Origin: Campylobacter jejuni
Lineage (GTDB): Bacteria; Campylobacterota; Campylobacteria; Campylobacterales; Campylobacteraceae
Reading direction: 5' to 3'
Length of the DNA: 63,468 bases
Assembly (NCBI RefSeq): GCF_002179165.1
Contig: NZ_NFNY01000067.1
Location: 1-63,468 of the forward strand
The translations under genes and the position numbers were made by a program. This document shows, one piece after another, positions 24,987 to 33,018 of the stretch (position 1 is the stretch's first letter; every line of letters starts with the position of its first letter). The notes under the pieces are model-generated. The model made no database searches and was not told the DNA's origin. It saw only the letters and a program-made list of their open reading frames with translations.

Positions 24987-25016
24987 CATTTGAAAAAACT
25001 AATATTTTTTCAAATG
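24987..25016. repeat. Perfect 12-bp inverted repeat before the L10 leader
   Basis: CATTTGAAAAAA, six-nt loop, TTTTTTCAAATG: a perfect stem on either strand. It lies between the rplA terminator-like hairpin and the L10 leader, and could be an attenuator or a processing site controlling rplJ-rplL-rpoBC. Confidence 0.6.
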
Positions 25017-25030
25017 TGTATTTTAAAACA

Positions 25031-25053
25031 AAAGAGTTGCAATATAGCAACCC
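25031..25053 (-). terminator. Terminator-like hairpin after rplA
   Basis: Minus strand GTTGC-TATATT-GCAAC followed by TCTTTTGTTTT, starting 3 nt after the rplA stop. It would partially separate rplK-rplA from rplJ-rplL-rpoBC. Confidence 0.65.
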
Positions 25054-25755
25054 TTATTTCATATCAAGCAATTCTTGTGTTTCAAGTTTTACAGAAGGAC
25101 TCATTGTTAAAGATAAAGCCGCACTCTTAATATACCTACCTTTAGCTGCTGCTGGCTTGTGCTTATTAATTGCCTTAACAAAAGTAGAAATATTATCCCA
25201 AAGTTGTTCTTTGGAAAAACTTACTTTTCCAAGTCCTGCATGGATATTTCCTTGTTTATCTACACGGAAATTTACCTGTCCACTTTTTGCATTATTTACA
25301 GCTTGAGCTACATCCATAGTAACTGTTCCTGTTTTTGGGTTTGGCATTAAACCTTTAGGACCTAAAATCCTACCTACTTTACCTACAAGACCCATTAAAT
25401 TTGGGGTTGCAATTAAAACATCAAAATTCATATTTCCTTTTTGAATTTCTTCTACTAAATCATCGCTTCCAACAATATCTGCACCTGCATTTTTAGCTTC
25501 ATCAGCTTTAGCATCTTTTGCAATAACAGCAACACGCACTTTTTTACCTGTTCCCGCAGGAAGCACAACAGATCCTCTAACCATCTGATCGGCATGTCTT
25601 GGATCAACATTAAGTTTTAATGCAATTTCAACCGTTTCATCAAATTTCGCTGATTTTAAAGTTTTAACCGTTTCAATTGCTTCATTTAAAGCATATTCTT
25701 TATTTGCATCAATTTTTTGTGATAATTCTTTTAATCTTTTTGCTATTTTAGCCAT
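25054..25755 (-). CDS. rplA: 50S ribosomal protein L1
   Basis: 233 aa, L1 stalk protein; conserved segments [21 protein letters not shown] and [27 protein letters not shown] (about 120-146) are intact. It binds 23S rRNA and typically represses the rplK-rplA mRNA. 54 nt after rplK. Confidence 0.98.
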   Translation of the reverse strand: MAKIAKRLKELSQKIDANKEYALNEAIETVKTLKSAKFDETVEIALKLNVDPRHADQMVRGSVVLPAGTGKKVRVAVIAKDAKADEAKNAGADIVGSDDLVEEIQKGNMNFDVLIATPNLMGLVGKVGRILGPKGLMPNPKTGTVTMDVAQAVNNAKSGQVNFRVDKQGNIHAGLGKVSFSKEQLWDNISTFVKAINKHKPAAAKGRYIKSAALSLTMSPSVKLETQELLDMK

Positions 25756-25809
25756 TCATTTTCTCCGCATTTTAAAGTGCTACCGCCTTTTACCTTGGCG
25801 GTGAAAGGA

Positions 25810-26235
25810 TTAATCTACAATTTCAACACCCATAGAACGAGCAGATCCTGCGATGATTTTAGCCGCTTGATCTCTATCTTTTGTGTTTAAATCTGCAATT
25901 TTTTTATCTACTATTTCTAAAACTTGAGCACGAGTTAATTTACCCACCTTATTTTTAAGTGGATTATCCGTACCTTTAGAAATTCCAGCCGCTTTTTTGA
26001 TTAAATCTGTAGCTGGTGGCTGTTTTGTAATAAAAGTAAAACTTTTATCTGCATAAACAGTAATAACAACAGGAATATTAAATCCAGCCATATCTTTTGT
26101 TCTTTCATTAAAAGCTTTACAAAATTCCATAATATTAACACCTTGCTGACCTAAAGCAGGACCAACTGGTGGTGATGGGTTTGCTTTTGTGGCAGCAATT
26201 TGCAATTTAATTTCGCCTACGACTTTTTTAGCCAT
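25810..26235 (-). CDS. rplK: 50S ribosomal protein L11
   Basis: 141 aa, standard length. N-terminal Pro-rich loop [17 protein letters not shown] and C-terminal rRNA-binding domain ending [13 protein letters not shown]11 with L10/L12 forms the factor-binding region and is the thiostrepton site. 25 nt after nusG. Confidence 0.98.
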   Translation of the reverse strand: MAKKVVGEIKLQIAATKANPSPPVGPALGQQGVNIMEFCKAFNERTKDMAGFNIPVVITVYADKSFTFITKQPPATDLIKKAAGISKGTDNPLKNKVGKLTRAQVLEIVDKKIADLNTKDRDQAAKIIAGSARSMGVEIVD

Positions 26236-26260
26236 AACAAATCTCCTTACTTGATATAAA

Positions 26261-26794
26261 TTAAATTATTTTCTCAACTTGAGAATACAAGATCTCCACT
26301 GGAGTTGAACGCCCAAAAATTGAAACATTGAGTTTCAATAAACCACGAACCATATCATATTCTTCCACTATAGCAGTAAAATTTGCAAATGGACCTTCAG
26401 TGATTCTTACATTCTCCCCTTCTTCAAAAGAAATTTTTGGTTTTGGAGCCGCACGATTATGCACTTTTTCTAAAATCAAATTAATATCTTTTTCCGTTAA
26501 AGGAGTAGGCTTTTTCGATTCCCCAATAAAGCGACCAACCTTTGGAAGCGATTGAATACGATGCCAAAGTTCTGTATTTAAATCAAGATGTGCAAAGACA
26601 TATCCAGAATACAAACTTCTTTCGCTAATCTTCTCTTTTCCATTTTTAAATTCAATAACATCTTCTGTTGGAACAACAATTTCTTTTAGTTGCTCTTCGA
26701 TTCCGTTATCTTTTACTAAATTTTCAATGGCTCTTTTAACTGCCATTTCGCTACCAGCATAAGTTTGAATTGCATACCATTTATGAGTACTCAA
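26261..26794 (-). CDS. nusG: Transcription termination/antitermination factor NusG
   Basis: 177 aa from a TTG start at 26794 ([15 protein letters not shown]), chosen because GGAGG lies 5 nt before it; a longer frame from 26824 would start inside secE. NGN domain with [12 protein letters not shown] and [10 protein letters not shown], then a KOW domain ([17 protein letters not shown]). Couples RNA polymerase to ribosomes or Rho. Starts 10 nt after the secE stop. Confidence 0.97.
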   Translation of the reverse strand: MSTHKWYAIQTYAGSEMAVKRAIENLVKDNGIEEQLKEIVVPTEDVIEFKNGKEKISERSLYSGYVFAHLDLNTELWHRIQSLPKVGRFIGESKKPTPLTEKDINLILEKVHNRAAPKPKISFEEGENVRITEGPFANFTAIVEEYDMVRGLLKLNVSIFGRSTPVEILYSQVEKII

Positions 26795-26804
26795 TCTGTC
26801 CTCC

Positions 26805-26984
26805 TTATACAATCGCAGAAACAATAGAGGACATAATCCAATCCACTAATGCCAAAAACAATGAAATGACTGCAACTACAACAAAAACTGTAATATAAGC
26901 ATTTCTTACCTGTTCTTTCAAAGGAAAAATTACTTTCCTTAATTCGGCTTTTGATAATTTAAAATAAGTTATTAATTTTTCCAT
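26805..26984 (-). CDS. secE: Preprotein translocase subunit SecE
   Basis: 59 aa, the short single-helix form. Starts MEKLITYFKLSKAELRKV, has the cytoplasmic amphipathic piece PLKEQVRNA and one membrane helix (about 30-55, rich in Val/Ile/Leu). Clamps SecY in the inner membrane. Located between tRNA-Trp and nusG, the conserved secE-nusG-rplK order. Confidence 0.95.
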   Translation of the reverse strand: MEKLITYFKLSKAELRKVIFPLKEQVRNAYITVFVVVAVISLFLALVDWIMSSIVSAIV

Positions 26985-27002
26985 TTATTTAAACCTTATT
27001 TA

Positions 27003-27078
27003 TGGCAGGGCAAGAGGGATTCGAACCCCCAACCATCGGATTTGGAATCCGGCGCTCTACCGTTGGAGCTATTGCCCT
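27003..27078 (-). tRNA. tRNA-Trp (anticodon CCA)
   Basis: 76 nt, AGGGCAA acceptor arm pairing with TTGCCCT, encoded CCA, anticodon loop TTCCAAA. It lies between rpmG (11 nt upstream) and secE, so it is probably processed from the tuf-rpmG-secE transcript. Confidence 0.96.
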
Positions 27079-27088
27079 AAGGGCAAGC

Positions 27089-27247
27089 TTAACTTTTTAG
27101 CTTAACTTCTTTATGAAGTGTATGTTTTTTTAATCTTGGGCAATATTTTTTTAACTCTAATTTTTCTGTAGTGTTTTTACTATTTTTATAGGTGCTATAA
27201 TTAATGTCCCCACACTCTTCACATTTTAAACCAACTTTAATTCTCAT
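27089..27247 (-). CDS. rpmG: 50S ribosomal protein L33
   Basis: 52 aa, starts [17 protein letters not shown] and ends HKEVKLKS. It keeps a CEEC pair and one later Cys in [10 protein letters not shown], the zinc-ribbon form with four ligands of the C+ type (Cys9, Cys12, Cys36 visible; the fourth position is not Cys here, it is followed by PR). Read directly from the sequence, too short for standard gene calls. Lies 56 nt after tuf. Confidence 0.93.
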
Positions 27248-27303
27248 CTATATTTTCCTTAGAAAAATTTAAAGCCAAGCTTAAAAACTTGGCTTTTGTA
27301 ATA

Positions 27304-28503
27304 TTACTTAATAATTTTAGAAACAACACCTGAACCAACAGTTTTACCACCCTCACGAATAGCAAAACGAGTACCTTCTTCAAGTGCTACTGGAGCGATT
27401 AAGCTTACAGCGATTCTTACATTTTCACCTGGCATAACCATTTCAACGCCATCAGCTAATTTAATTGAACCAGTAACATCTGTTGTTCTTACATAAAACT
27501 GCGGTCTATAATTATTAAAGAATGGAGTATGTCTACCACCTTCATCTTTATTTAAAATATAAACTTCCGCTTCAAAATCAGTGTGTGGAGTAATTGATTT
27601 TGGTTTAGCAAGAACCATACCACGGATAACTTCTTCTTTTTTAGTACCACGAAGAAGAACACCAACATTATCTCCGGCTTCACCCTGATCCATTTCTTTT
27701 CTAAACATTTCAACACCAGTGACAGTTGTTGTTTGAGTATCTTTGATACCAACAATCTCAATAGTATCACCTACTTTTACAACACCTTTTTCAATTCTAC
27801 CTGTAACAACAGTACCACGACCTGAAATTGAAAATACATCTTCAATAGGCATTAAGAAATCTTTTTCAGTGTCGCGAGCTGGAGTTGGGATATAGCTATC
27901 TACTGCAGCCATAAGATCCATAATTTTTGCTGACCACTCACCATCTTGTCCAGCTTTAGCTTCTTCAAGAGCTTTTAAAGCAGAACCGGAAATAATAGGA
28001 GTATCATCTCCAGGGAAATCATAAGAACTTAACAATTCTCTAATTTCCATTTCAACTAGTTCTAAAAGTTCAGCATCATCAACCATATCTGCTTTATTCA
28101 TAAAAACAACGATATAAGGAACACCCACTTGACGAGAAAGCAAGATATGCTCTCTAGTTTGTGGCATTGGGCCATCTGCGGCAGAAACAACAAGAATAGC
28201 ACCATCCATTTGAGCAGCACCTGTAATCATATTTTTAACATAGTCAGCGTGTCCTGGACAATCCACATGTGCATAATGGCGATTATCTGTTTCATACTCA
28301 ATATGAGAAGTAGCAATAGTGATACCTCTTTCTTTTTCTTCAGGAGCATTATCGATATTATCATAATCTTTAAGCTCTGCCAAACCTCTTCTTGAAAGAA
28401 CAGCAGAAATAGCAGCTGTCAAAGTAGTTTTACCATGGTCAACGTGACCGATAGTTCCAATATTTACGTGTGGCTTATTACGTGAAAATTTTTCTTTAGC
28501 CAT
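27304..28503 (-). CDS. tuf: Elongation factor Tu
   Basis: 399 aa. GTPase motifs GHVDHGKTT (19-27), DCPGH (81-85 region) and NKAD are intact. Delivers aminoacyl-tRNA to the ribosome. It is flanked upstream by tRNA-Thr, Tyr, Gly and Thr, and downstream by rpmG, tRNA-Trp, secE and nusG. This is the same arrangement as the E. coli thrU-tyrU-glyT-thrT-tufB locus. It appears to be the only tuf in the window. Confidence 0.98.
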   Translation of the reverse strand: MAKEKFSRNKPHVNIGTIGHVDHGKTTLTAAISAVLSRRGLAELKDYDNIDNAPEEKERGITIATSHIEYETDNRHYAHVDCPGHADYVKNMITGAAQMDGAILVVSAADGPMPQTREHILLSRQVGVPYIVVFMNKADMVDDAELLELVEMEIRELLSSYDFPGDDTPIISGSALKALEEAKAGQDGEWSAKIMDLMAAVDSYIPTPARDTEKDFLMPIEDVFSISGRGTVVTGRIEKGVVKVGDTIEIVGIKDTQTTTVTGVEMFRKEMDQGEAGDNVGVLLRGTKKEEVIRGMVLAKPKSITPHTDFEAEVYILNKDEGGRHTPFFNNYRPQFYVRTTDVTGSIKLADGVEMVMPGENVRIAVSLIAPVALEEGTRFAIREGGKTVGSGVVSKIIK

Positions 28504-28569
28504 TTTTTCCTCCGTATAAAAAAATAATTTAACAAAGCAAGTCTATATTTATTAATTTTTTCAATTTTA

Positions 28570-28644
<75 letters not shown>

Positions 28645-28733
28645 GCTCAGAAAAATTATATAAAAACATAGACAACTAAATAATATTAGGGAATTTACTG
28701 TAAGTTAGAAAAATACAGCTCCCAGTCAAACTT

Positions 28734-28810
28734 TGGAGCGGGAAACGGGACTCGAACCCGCGACCCTCAGCTTGGAAGGCTGATGCTCTAGCCAACTGAG
28801 CTACTCCCGC
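28734..28810 (-). tRNA. tRNA-Gly (anticodon TCC)
   Basis: 77 nt, GCGGGAG acceptor, CCA encoded, anticodon loop TTCCAAG. Member of the tRNA-tuf cluster (position of glyT). Confidence 0.95.
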
Positions 28811-28816
28811 AAAGCA

Positions 28817-28902
<86 letters not shown>

Positions 28903-28952
28903 TTAATAAAATATTGCCAAAGCAATATTCTGGTCAAACACTGCTAAAATAA

Positions 28953-29028
28953 TGGAGCTGGTTAAGGGACTTGAACCCCCGACCTGCTGCTTACAAGGCA
29001 GCTGCTCTACCAACTGAGCTAAACCAGC
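28953..29028 (-). tRNA. tRNA-Thr (anticodon TGT)
   Basis: 76 nt, GCTGGTT acceptor, CCA encoded, anticodon loop TTGTAAG. First of the four tRNAs before tuf (position of thrU). Confidence 0.95.
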
Positions 29029-29291
29029 AATCTAAAAATTAAAGAAGTGATTATATCTTAAAAAAAATCTTTTGTCAAGAAATTATCACTCTTTTTCCCA
29101 TTTTTTTAATTCTTTTTTGGGATTATAAAAAAACAAGAATATAAATTTATAAATATGTGAAAAAAATTTTACCAAGGGTTGTATAATATTTTTTAATATT
29201 TTTTCCCATAATTTTACTTCAATATGATGAATGGTTGTTTTTGTATTTAAAAATTTAACTATTCTTAATATTATACATTAAATGCCATACT
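29029..29291. other. Gap holding the tRNA-tuf promoter region and decayed coding sequence
   Basis: No intact gene. The part next to 29291 continues the glycosyltransferase frame past its stop as SMAFNV and then stops again, so it is degenerate coding sequence. The part next to 29029 should contain the promoter of the tRNA-tuf transcript. Confidence 0.4.
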
Positions 29292-29852
29292 TTAATGAAA
29301 ATAAAACATATCCAGATAATAATCCACTGGACAAAACCAAATATTAGCTTTTATAAGAAGTTTTTTCGCACCGCAAGGACTTAAAAAATAAGCAAAAGCA
29401 CCAAAAGAATTATTTTTTAAAACCACACCTATATTTTCTTCAATCCTATAAGCAATTTTATTTTCTTTATAATTAAATCTAACACATTCATAAGGTAAAT
29501 TTATAATTTCATCTATATGTTTTATTCCTTCTTCATTTAATATTACATCATCTTCTAAGATAAGAATATTTTCATCAAGATCGATGCATTTTTGCCATAA
29601 TAGATAATGACTTGCAAAACAAGCTTTTTCAGGCTCACTCATACTTTCACCGCCTGCATAAACTTTTCCTAGCCATGTAAAATGATTTTTAAACTCTAAA
29701 TGCTCTTTGTTTTTAGCATCTACTGCTTTAAAAAAATGGAATTCTAGCTTATTTTTAAGATTAGGGTAATGTAAAAATATTTTTTCAATTTCTTGTTCTA
29801 TGATTTTACGCCTATCTTTACTGCGTTCTAGATTAATAATAAAAACCTTCAC
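29292..29852 (-). CDS. Family 25 glycosyltransferase, C-terminally truncated
   Basis: 186 aa; begins with GTG, KVFIINLERSKDRR, typical of GT25 enzymes that add galactose or glucose to lipooligosaccharide. The SEPEKACFASHYLLWQKC segment and the LEDDV donor/metal motif are present. Family members are usually about 240-270 aa; this one stops at DMFYFH, and after the stop the frame reads on for six codons. It probably is a remnant lacking the last quarter. It starts 6 nt after the ABC ATPase gene and ends against the tRNA cluster, a site where the reference C. jejuni order has no such gene as far as I recall. Confidence 0.75.
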   Translation of the reverse strand: MKVFIINLERSKDRRKIIEQEIEKIFLHYPNLKNKLEFHFFKAVDAKNKEHLEFKNHFTWLGKVYAGGESMSEPEKACFASHYLLWQKCIDLDENILILEDDVILNEEGIKHIDEIINLPYECVRFNYKENKIAYRIEENIGVVLKNNSFGAFAYFLSPCGAKKLLIKANIWFCPVDYYLDMFYFH

Positions 29853-29858
29853 AAAAAC

Positions 29859-30596
29859 TCACTTATGATAATCAAACAAATTAAGAAATTTCTTAGCTCT
29901 TTCACTTTTAGGATTTTCAAAAAAAGCTTTAGGAATATTTTCTTCAACAATCTCTCCATTATCCATAAAAACTATCCTGTCTGCTACAGCTTTTGCAAAA
30001 CCCATTTCGTGGGTAACTATAAGCATAGTCATTCCATCTTTTGCCAAATTTAGGATTACCTCCAAAACTTCACGCACAATTTCAGGATCGAGTGCTGCTG
30101 TAACCTCATCAAAAAGCATAAGCTCTGGATTCATACAAAGACTACGAACTATAGCAATCCTTTGTTTTTGTCCACCACTTAGCTCTCTTGGATAAGCATC
30201 AATTTTATGTGCCAAACCTACTTTTTCAAGCCAAATTTTAGCTTCTTTTAAAACTTCTTCTTTGTCTCTTTTTTGCACTTTTAAAGGGCCTAGAAGTATA
30301 TTATCTTTCACACTTAAATGTTCAAATAATTCATAAGATTGAAATACCATACCTACCTTTTGACGCACTCTTGTCCAATCTTTGAAATTTTTATCTATTT
30401 TATCTTGCCCTATTTCTATACTCCCATCGGCAATTTCTTCAAGTCCATTAATGCAACGCAAAAGAGTAGATTTGCTACAACCACTTGGACCTAAAATCAC
30501 TACCACCTCTTTTTGTTTTACTTCTAAATTTATATTTTTTAAAGCGTGGTGTAAACCATAATATTTTTGTAAATTTTTTATTTTTAAAATACTCAT
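29859..30596 (-). CDS. Polar amino acid ABC transporter, ATP-binding protein
   Basis: 245 aa, GlnQ/HisP type. Walker A reads GPSGCSKST, with Ser (AGC codon) where almost all family members have Gly (GGC); one base change explains it. Q-loop VFQSYELF, signature LSGGQKQR, Walker [13 protein letters not shown] and switch His in VTHEMGF are intact. It should energise the two permeases encoded upstream, which it follows by 1 nt. Corresponds to Cj0469. Whether the Gly-to-Ser change harms ATP binding cannot be judged from sequence. Confidence 0.92.
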   Translation of the reverse strand: MSILKIKNLQKYYGLHHALKNINLEVKQKEVVVILGPSGCSKSTLLRCINGLEEIADGSIEIGQDKIDKNFKDWTRVRQKVGMVFQSYELFEHLSVKDNILLGPLKVQKRDKEEVLKEAKIWLEKVGLAHKIDAYPRELSGGQKQRIAIVRSLCMNPELMLFDEVTAALDPEIVREVLEVILNLAKDGMTMLIVTHEMGFAKAVADRIVFMDNGEIVEENIPKAFFENPKSERAKKFLNLFDYHK

Positions 30597-30597
30597 T

Positions 30598-31254
30598 TCA
30601 GCTCCATTTTTTTTCTAATTTTCTAGAATATAAAGTAATAGGATAACAAATTAAGAAAAAAATAAAAAAAATAAAACCATAAATCACAAAAGGTGCCAAA
30701 TCATTTTTATTGTTAAATTCTATAATCTGTTGTCCCACTTTTATAAGTTCTACTGCACCGATTAAATATGCAAAAGTCGTGCTTTTAACCATACGAGTAA
30801 GCAAATTCATACTCATAGGAGTTAAACGACGCACCGCCTGAGGAATGATAATATAAAAATAACTTTGAAATTTATTCAAACCAAGACTTGCTGCACTTTC
30901 ATACTGGTGCTTAGGAATACTTTGCAAAGAAGAACGCACTAAATCCATCATTTCAAAACTTCCCCAAATGCTAAAAACAATAATAGCTGAACTTACACTA
31001 CTTAAATTCACTCCAAGCCATCTTGAAAATCCAAAATACACTATAAAAAGCCATACTATAAGTGGCATAACACGCACAAATTCCAAAGTAAAGCGACATA
31101 AAAGATAAATATAAGAGTTTTTAAGACTCATTAAAATTCCCAAAATAAGTCCGCCAAAAGAAGTAAAAACAATGCTTATAATGGAAATTTCAAGTGTAAT
31201 ATATAAACCTTGCCATAGACGATTTAAAGTATCAAAATTTAATAAATCAAGCAT
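30598..31254 (-). CDS. Polar amino acid ABC transporter, permease
   Basis: 218 aa, HisMQ family with about five membrane helices. The EAA loop lies in [25 protein letters not shown]. It overlaps the first permease gene by 8 nt and abuts the ATPase gene. Corresponds to Cj0468. Substrate not predictable. Confidence 0.92.
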   Translation of the reverse strand: MLDLLNFDTLNRLWQGLYITLEISIISIVFTSFGGLILGILMSLKNSYIYLLCRFTLEFVRVMPLIVWLFIVYFGFSRWLGVNLSSVSSAIIVFSIWGSFEMMDLVRSSLQSIPKHQYESAASLGLNKFQSYFYIIIPQAVRRLTPMSMNLLTRMVKSTTFAYLIGAVELIKVGQQIIEFNNKNDLAPFVIYGFIFFIFFLICYPITLYSRKLEKKWS

Positions 31255-31948
31255 TGCAAAACCTTTTTTCTATAAAAAACAATAATATTGAAAGAGGCAA
31301 AATAATACACAAATATCCTAAAAACAAAAGCAATAAAAGCTCATCGGTTTTATAAGTAAGAGAATTTAAACCCTTCATTATAGTCACTAAATCAGGTAGT
31401 GCAATAATACTTACCACGGAAGTTTCTTTGATAAGAAAAATAATATTTGCACTAACACTTGGCAAACAAATTCCCAAAGCTTGAGGCAAAATCACATAAC
31501 GCAAATTTCCTAATTTACTAAAACCTAAAGAAAGTCCTGCTTCAAATTGTTGCTTTCTAATAGCCTCAAATCCAGCTCTAAAACTTTCAGCCATATAAGA
31601 ACCACCTAAAAAACTAAGTCCCACAATAGCACAAGCAAATGCTGGACGTAAAGCTTCATCCACGCTAAGACAGATTAAATTTAAAGGCGGAATTTGTTCC
31701 AAATGAATATTAAATTTAGGCAAAGCATAATATAAGAAAAAAAGCTGTATTAATAAAGGTGTATTGCGAGAAAATTCGATGTAAATTTTACAAAAATTTT
31801 CCATAAATTTTATTTTAAAATAGCTCATTAAAATGCAAAATAAACCTATAATAATAGAAAAAATAATACCAAAAAAACTAAGCTTTAGAGTAAGCCAAGC
31901 CGCTGCAATAAAAGCATTTACATTAGCCAATATAAAATTAAAGTCCAT
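31247..31948 (-). CDS. Polar amino acid ABC transporter, permease
   Basis: 233 aa, HisMQ family; EAA loop FEAGLSLGFSKLGNLRYV. Five or so membrane helices, starting with LTLKLSFFGIIFSIIIGLFC. No periplasmic binding-protein gene accompanies the set in this window, so the importer must use a binding protein encoded elsewhere. It starts 10 nt after nssR. Corresponds to Cj0467. Confidence 0.92.
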   Translation of the reverse strand: MDFNFILANVNAFIAAAWLTLKLSFFGIIFSIIIGLFCILMSYFKIKFMENFCKIYIEFSRNTPLLIQLFFLYYALPKFNIHLEQIPPLNLICLSVDEALRPAFACAIVGLSFLGGSYMAESFRAGFEAIRKQQFEAGLSLGFSKLGNLRYVILPQALGICLPSVSANIIFLIKETSVVSIIALPDLVTIMKGLNSLTYKTDELLLLLFLGYLCIILPLSILLFFIEKRFCNA

Positions 31949-31958
31949 TTTTATCCTA

Positions 31959-32555
31959 TCACCAAAGTCTTTCTTTAAGACTTTGTTTATCTAAAATTTC
32001 AATTTTACCCTTTTTTGTCTCAATAAGCTCTGAATTTTTAAGCTCTTTTAAAATTCTTGACAAAGATTCTGCACGCACGCTAAGATCTATCGCTATTTGT
32101 CTTTGTGAAATTTGAGACAATCTTGCTTCATTTTCTAAAAGATAATGTATAAGTTTACTTTTTAAATCTAAAGAATGCTCTAATAATTTTTTTTCCAAGA
32201 TTTTAATTTTTTCAAATAAAGACGAAATAAGTAAAAAATTAAATTCTTTGTTTTGACTACAAAGACTTTGAAAATCTTTAAAATCAATCTCTAGAATTTC
32301 ACAACATTCTTCACAAATAGCATTTGCTGGATATTTTAAACCCTTAAAAGCCGGCATTTCGGCAATAAAATTTGGTGGAATAAAATAATGTAAAGTGATT
32401 TCCTTTTCACTTGCTGTGCTTTTATAAACACGCACTTTACCTTTTAAAAGCACAAAAAATTTACACGCTTTTTCGCCCTCGTAAAATAAAATATTATTTT
32501 TTTCGAATTTACTCAATTTACCTATATTTTTAAGAAGTTCTAAATAATCTTGCAT
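31959..32555 (-). CDS. nssR: Nitrosative-stress regulator NssR (Crp/Fnr family)
   Basis: 198 aa. N-terminal cyclic-nucleotide-like barrel (NILFYEGEKACKFFVLLKGKVRVYK) without the Fnr cysteine cluster, and a C-terminal winged helix (ISQRQIAIDLSVRAESLSRILKEL). It activates ctb and cgb on nitrosative stress. Its own start codon is 6 nt from a perfect TTAAC-N4-GTTAA site, so self-control is plausible. Divergent from ctb. Corresponds to Cj0466. Confidence 0.93.
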   Translation of the reverse strand: MQDYLELLKNIGKLSKFEKNNILFYEGEKACKFFVLLKGKVRVYKSTASEKEITLHYFIPPNFIAEMPAFKGLKYPANAICEECCEILEIDFKDFQSLCSQNKEFNFLLISSLFEKIKILEKKLLEHSLDLKSKLIHYLLENEARLSQISQRQIAIDLSVRAESLSRILKELKNSELIETKKGKIEILDKQSLKERLW

Positions 32556-32560
32556 TAATT

Positions 32561-32574
32561 TTAACCTATGTTAA
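32561..32574. promoter_or_regulatory. NssR binding site
   Basis: TTAAC-CTAT-GTTAA, a perfect match to the known NssR consensus. It lies between nssR and ctb, centred at 32567.5, which is 41.5 bp before the inferred ctb transcription start, the usual place for activation by Crp-family proteins. Confidence 0.88.
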
Positions 32575-32596
32575 TCTTCTTCAATTTTAATTTTGC

Positions 32597-32602
32597 TATA
32601 TT
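32597..32602 (+). promoter_or_regulatory. Probable ctb -10 element
   Basis: TGCTATATT gives an extended -10 (TATATT). Transcription would start near 32609, 26 nt before the ctb start codon. Confidence 0.65.
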
Positions 32603-32634
32603 AACTTTTAAATTTTACTAAAAGGCAAATATAA

Positions 32635-33018
32635 ATGAAATACGAAAGTATAAACCAAAAAAATATAGCAAAACTTATGGAACTTTTTTATGAAAAAATA
32701 AGAAAAGATAAAGACTTAGGGCCGATTTTTAATAGCGCCATCGGAACAAGTGATGAAGAATGGAAAGCACATAAAGCAAAGATAGGAAATTTTTGGACTG
32801 GAATGCTTTTGGGCGAAGGCGATTATAACGGACAACCTTTGAAAAAACACCTTGATTTACCACCTTTTCCACAAGAATTTTTTGAAATTTGGCTGAGTCT
32901 TTTTGAGGAAAGCTTGGATCAAATTTACAATGAAGAAATAAAAGCAGTTATTTTAGGGCGTGCACAAATGATAGCTTCGCATTTTAAGAACATGCTTTAC
33001 AAATATGGCGGACATTAA
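32635..33018 (+). CDS. ctb: Group III truncated haemoglobin Ctb
   Basis: 127 aa. Haem pocket residues Tyr19 (B10), His72 (F8, proximal) and Trp86 (G8) are all in place. Cytoplasmic oxygen-binding protein linked to microaerobic and nitrosative-stress physiology. Transcribed alone under NssR; convergent with recG, with overlapping 3' ends (recG stop at 33015). Corresponds to Cj0465c. Confidence 0.95.
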   Translation: MKYESINQKNIAKLMELFYEKIRKDKDLGPIFNSAIGTSDEEWKAHKAKIGNFWTGMLLGEGDYNGQPLKKHLDLPPFPQEFFEIWLSLFEESLDQIYNEEIKAVILGRAQMIASHFKNMLYKYGGH

